A DNA stretch of 64,000 nt from Capnocytophaga haemolytica (GTDB taxonomy: Bacteria > Bacteroidota > Bacteroidia > Flavobacteriales > Flavobacteriaceae), in the NCBI RefSeq assembly GCF_001553545.1, contig NZ_CP014227.1:1594501-1658500 (forward strand), written 5' to 3'. Below, piece by piece: positions 63,487-64,000 of this stretch. The translations under genes and the position numbers were made by a program. Every line of letters begins with the position of its first letter. Position 1 is the first letter of the stretch. The notes under the pieces are model-generated. The model ran no database searches. It saw only the letters and a program-made list of their open reading frames with translations, and was not told where the DNA came from.

Positions 63487-64000
63487 TTACAGCACCGCGA
63501 GCATTGTCTGCGCTTTGTGCTGCGTCTCGGCAAACTCGCTCTCTGGGTTAGAGTCCTTGGTGATGCCACCACCTACGTATAGATGTGCTTTGCCCTCTTT
63601 AAGCTGCATACAGCGCAGATTGACGTACAGGTCTAACTTATTTTCTTCCACAAGTCCGCAGAAGCCTGTGTAGTACTGCCTGTCATAGCCCTCGTTGGCG
63701 AGGATAAACTCACGTGCTTTCTCAGTAGGGTAACCACAGACCGCAGGCGTTGGGTGCAAGGCTTTTACTATCTCCCACACGTCTACTTCTTTCCCTACAA
63801 ACGCATTCATATCTGTACACAGATGGCATACGCTTCCTGCGGCTTTCGTATAGGTAGATGAGGCACTTACATTATTGCTGTAAAGGGCTAATTTCTGTTT
63901 GATAACATCTACGACAACCTGTTGTTCGGCGCGCTCTTTATCGCCCCACTTTGGGTGGGTATAGCCCATAAGTGGCTGTGTACCTGCCAATGCCATTGTA
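63487..64000 (-). CDS. Chorismate-binding enzyme, isochorismate synthase-like (5' end outside window)
   Basis: C-terminal part of a chorismate-utilising enzyme; the frame is open at the right edge (TMALAGTQPLMG). The conserved core elements are LCTDMNAFVG and ALHPTPAVCGYPTEKAREFI, typical of isochorismate synthase (MenF/EntC) in Bacteroidota, where the Pro-Ala-Val-x-Gly segment is near the active site. The stretch GFCGLVEENKLDLYVNLRCMQL with YVGGGITKDSNPESEFAET follows, with the Mg-binding Glu region. Isochorismate synthase feeds menaquinone or siderophore synthesis. A Cys replaces the usual Gly in AVCGYP. Full length not visible. Confidence 0.85.
   Translation of the reverse strand, partial: TMALAGTQPLMGYTHPKWGDKERAEQQVVVDVIKQKLALYSNNVSASSTYTKAAGSVCHLCTDMNAFVGKEVDVWEIVKALHPTPAVCGYPTEKAREFILANEGYDRQYYTGFCGLVEENKLDLYVNLRCMQLKEGKAHLYVGGGITKDSNPESEFAETQHKAQTMLAVL

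Overview
The window is a chromosomal segment of a Bacteroidota bacterium, almost certainly class Flavobacteriia and most likely a Capnocytophaga-like organism (genus is inference). Reasons: the left edge carries the end of gldG, a gliding-motility ABC-transporter gene; nearly every transcription unit starts downstream of the Bacteroidota promoter pair TTTG / TAnnTTTG (spacer about 19-20 bp); and the gene families (S46 dipeptidyl-peptidase, PG_1098-type methyltransferase, OMP_b-brl_3 barrel, DUF4421-, DUF4369- and DUF6261-like proteins) are typical of that phylum. No rRNA, phage module, integrase or CRISPR array was seen.

Layout. 0-31 kb is mostly housekeeping: gldG (partial), a periplasmic S46 peptidase, kdsD, the rpsF-rpsR-rplI operon, a large one-TM protein of unknown function, cysK/cysE, the yraN-ACT-gltX operon, mnmA, the hotdog-yciO-ettA operon, corA, an SDR, a flippase/TPR pair, a Crp-like regulator, a nitroreductase-like protein and a TonB-type outer-membrane barrel. 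31-53 kb is accessory: an AbiEi/AbiEii toxin-antitoxin pair with two small unknown genes, a methyltransferase, a truncated second copy of the 3' end of kdsD, an AT-rich nuclease gene of about 1,120 codons broken by a frameshift and a stop and bracketed by 64-bp direct repeats, a NERD-type nuclease-helicase, a tandem duplication of a GyrI-like gene, a dead IS5-like element, an XRE regulator and a lipoprotein related to cholesterol-dependent cytolysins. Within and after it lie conserved genes: an M14 peptidase, an Lrp regulator, tRNA-Leu and an ABC-F ATPase; then pepE, truA, rsmG, a frameshifted DUF4421 gene, a PG_1098-like methyltransferase, an acyltransferase, a DUF4369 lipoprotein and a partial isochorismate synthase gene at the right edge.

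Three observations stand out. (1) Two divergent copies of a structured RNA (25.5-25.8 kb on +, 37.0-37.2 kb on -) keep three helices by compensatory changes, plus a conserved terminator-like hairpin, giving a pseudoknot-like topology. (2) Six promoter-containing intergenic regions carry degenerate tandem arrays with a strict 11-bp period but different unit sequences, and a seventh has a 21-bp period; this is helical phasing without sequence conservation. (3) The promoter of RNA copy 2 is duplicated upstream of the broken nuclease gene, so the gene sits between two copies of the same promoter and could be lost by recombination.

Several genes are interrupted by single-base events (about 21.24, 40.26, 38.13, 50.42 and 57.74 kb). 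From one sequence I cannot tell real decay or programmed recoding from sequencing error.
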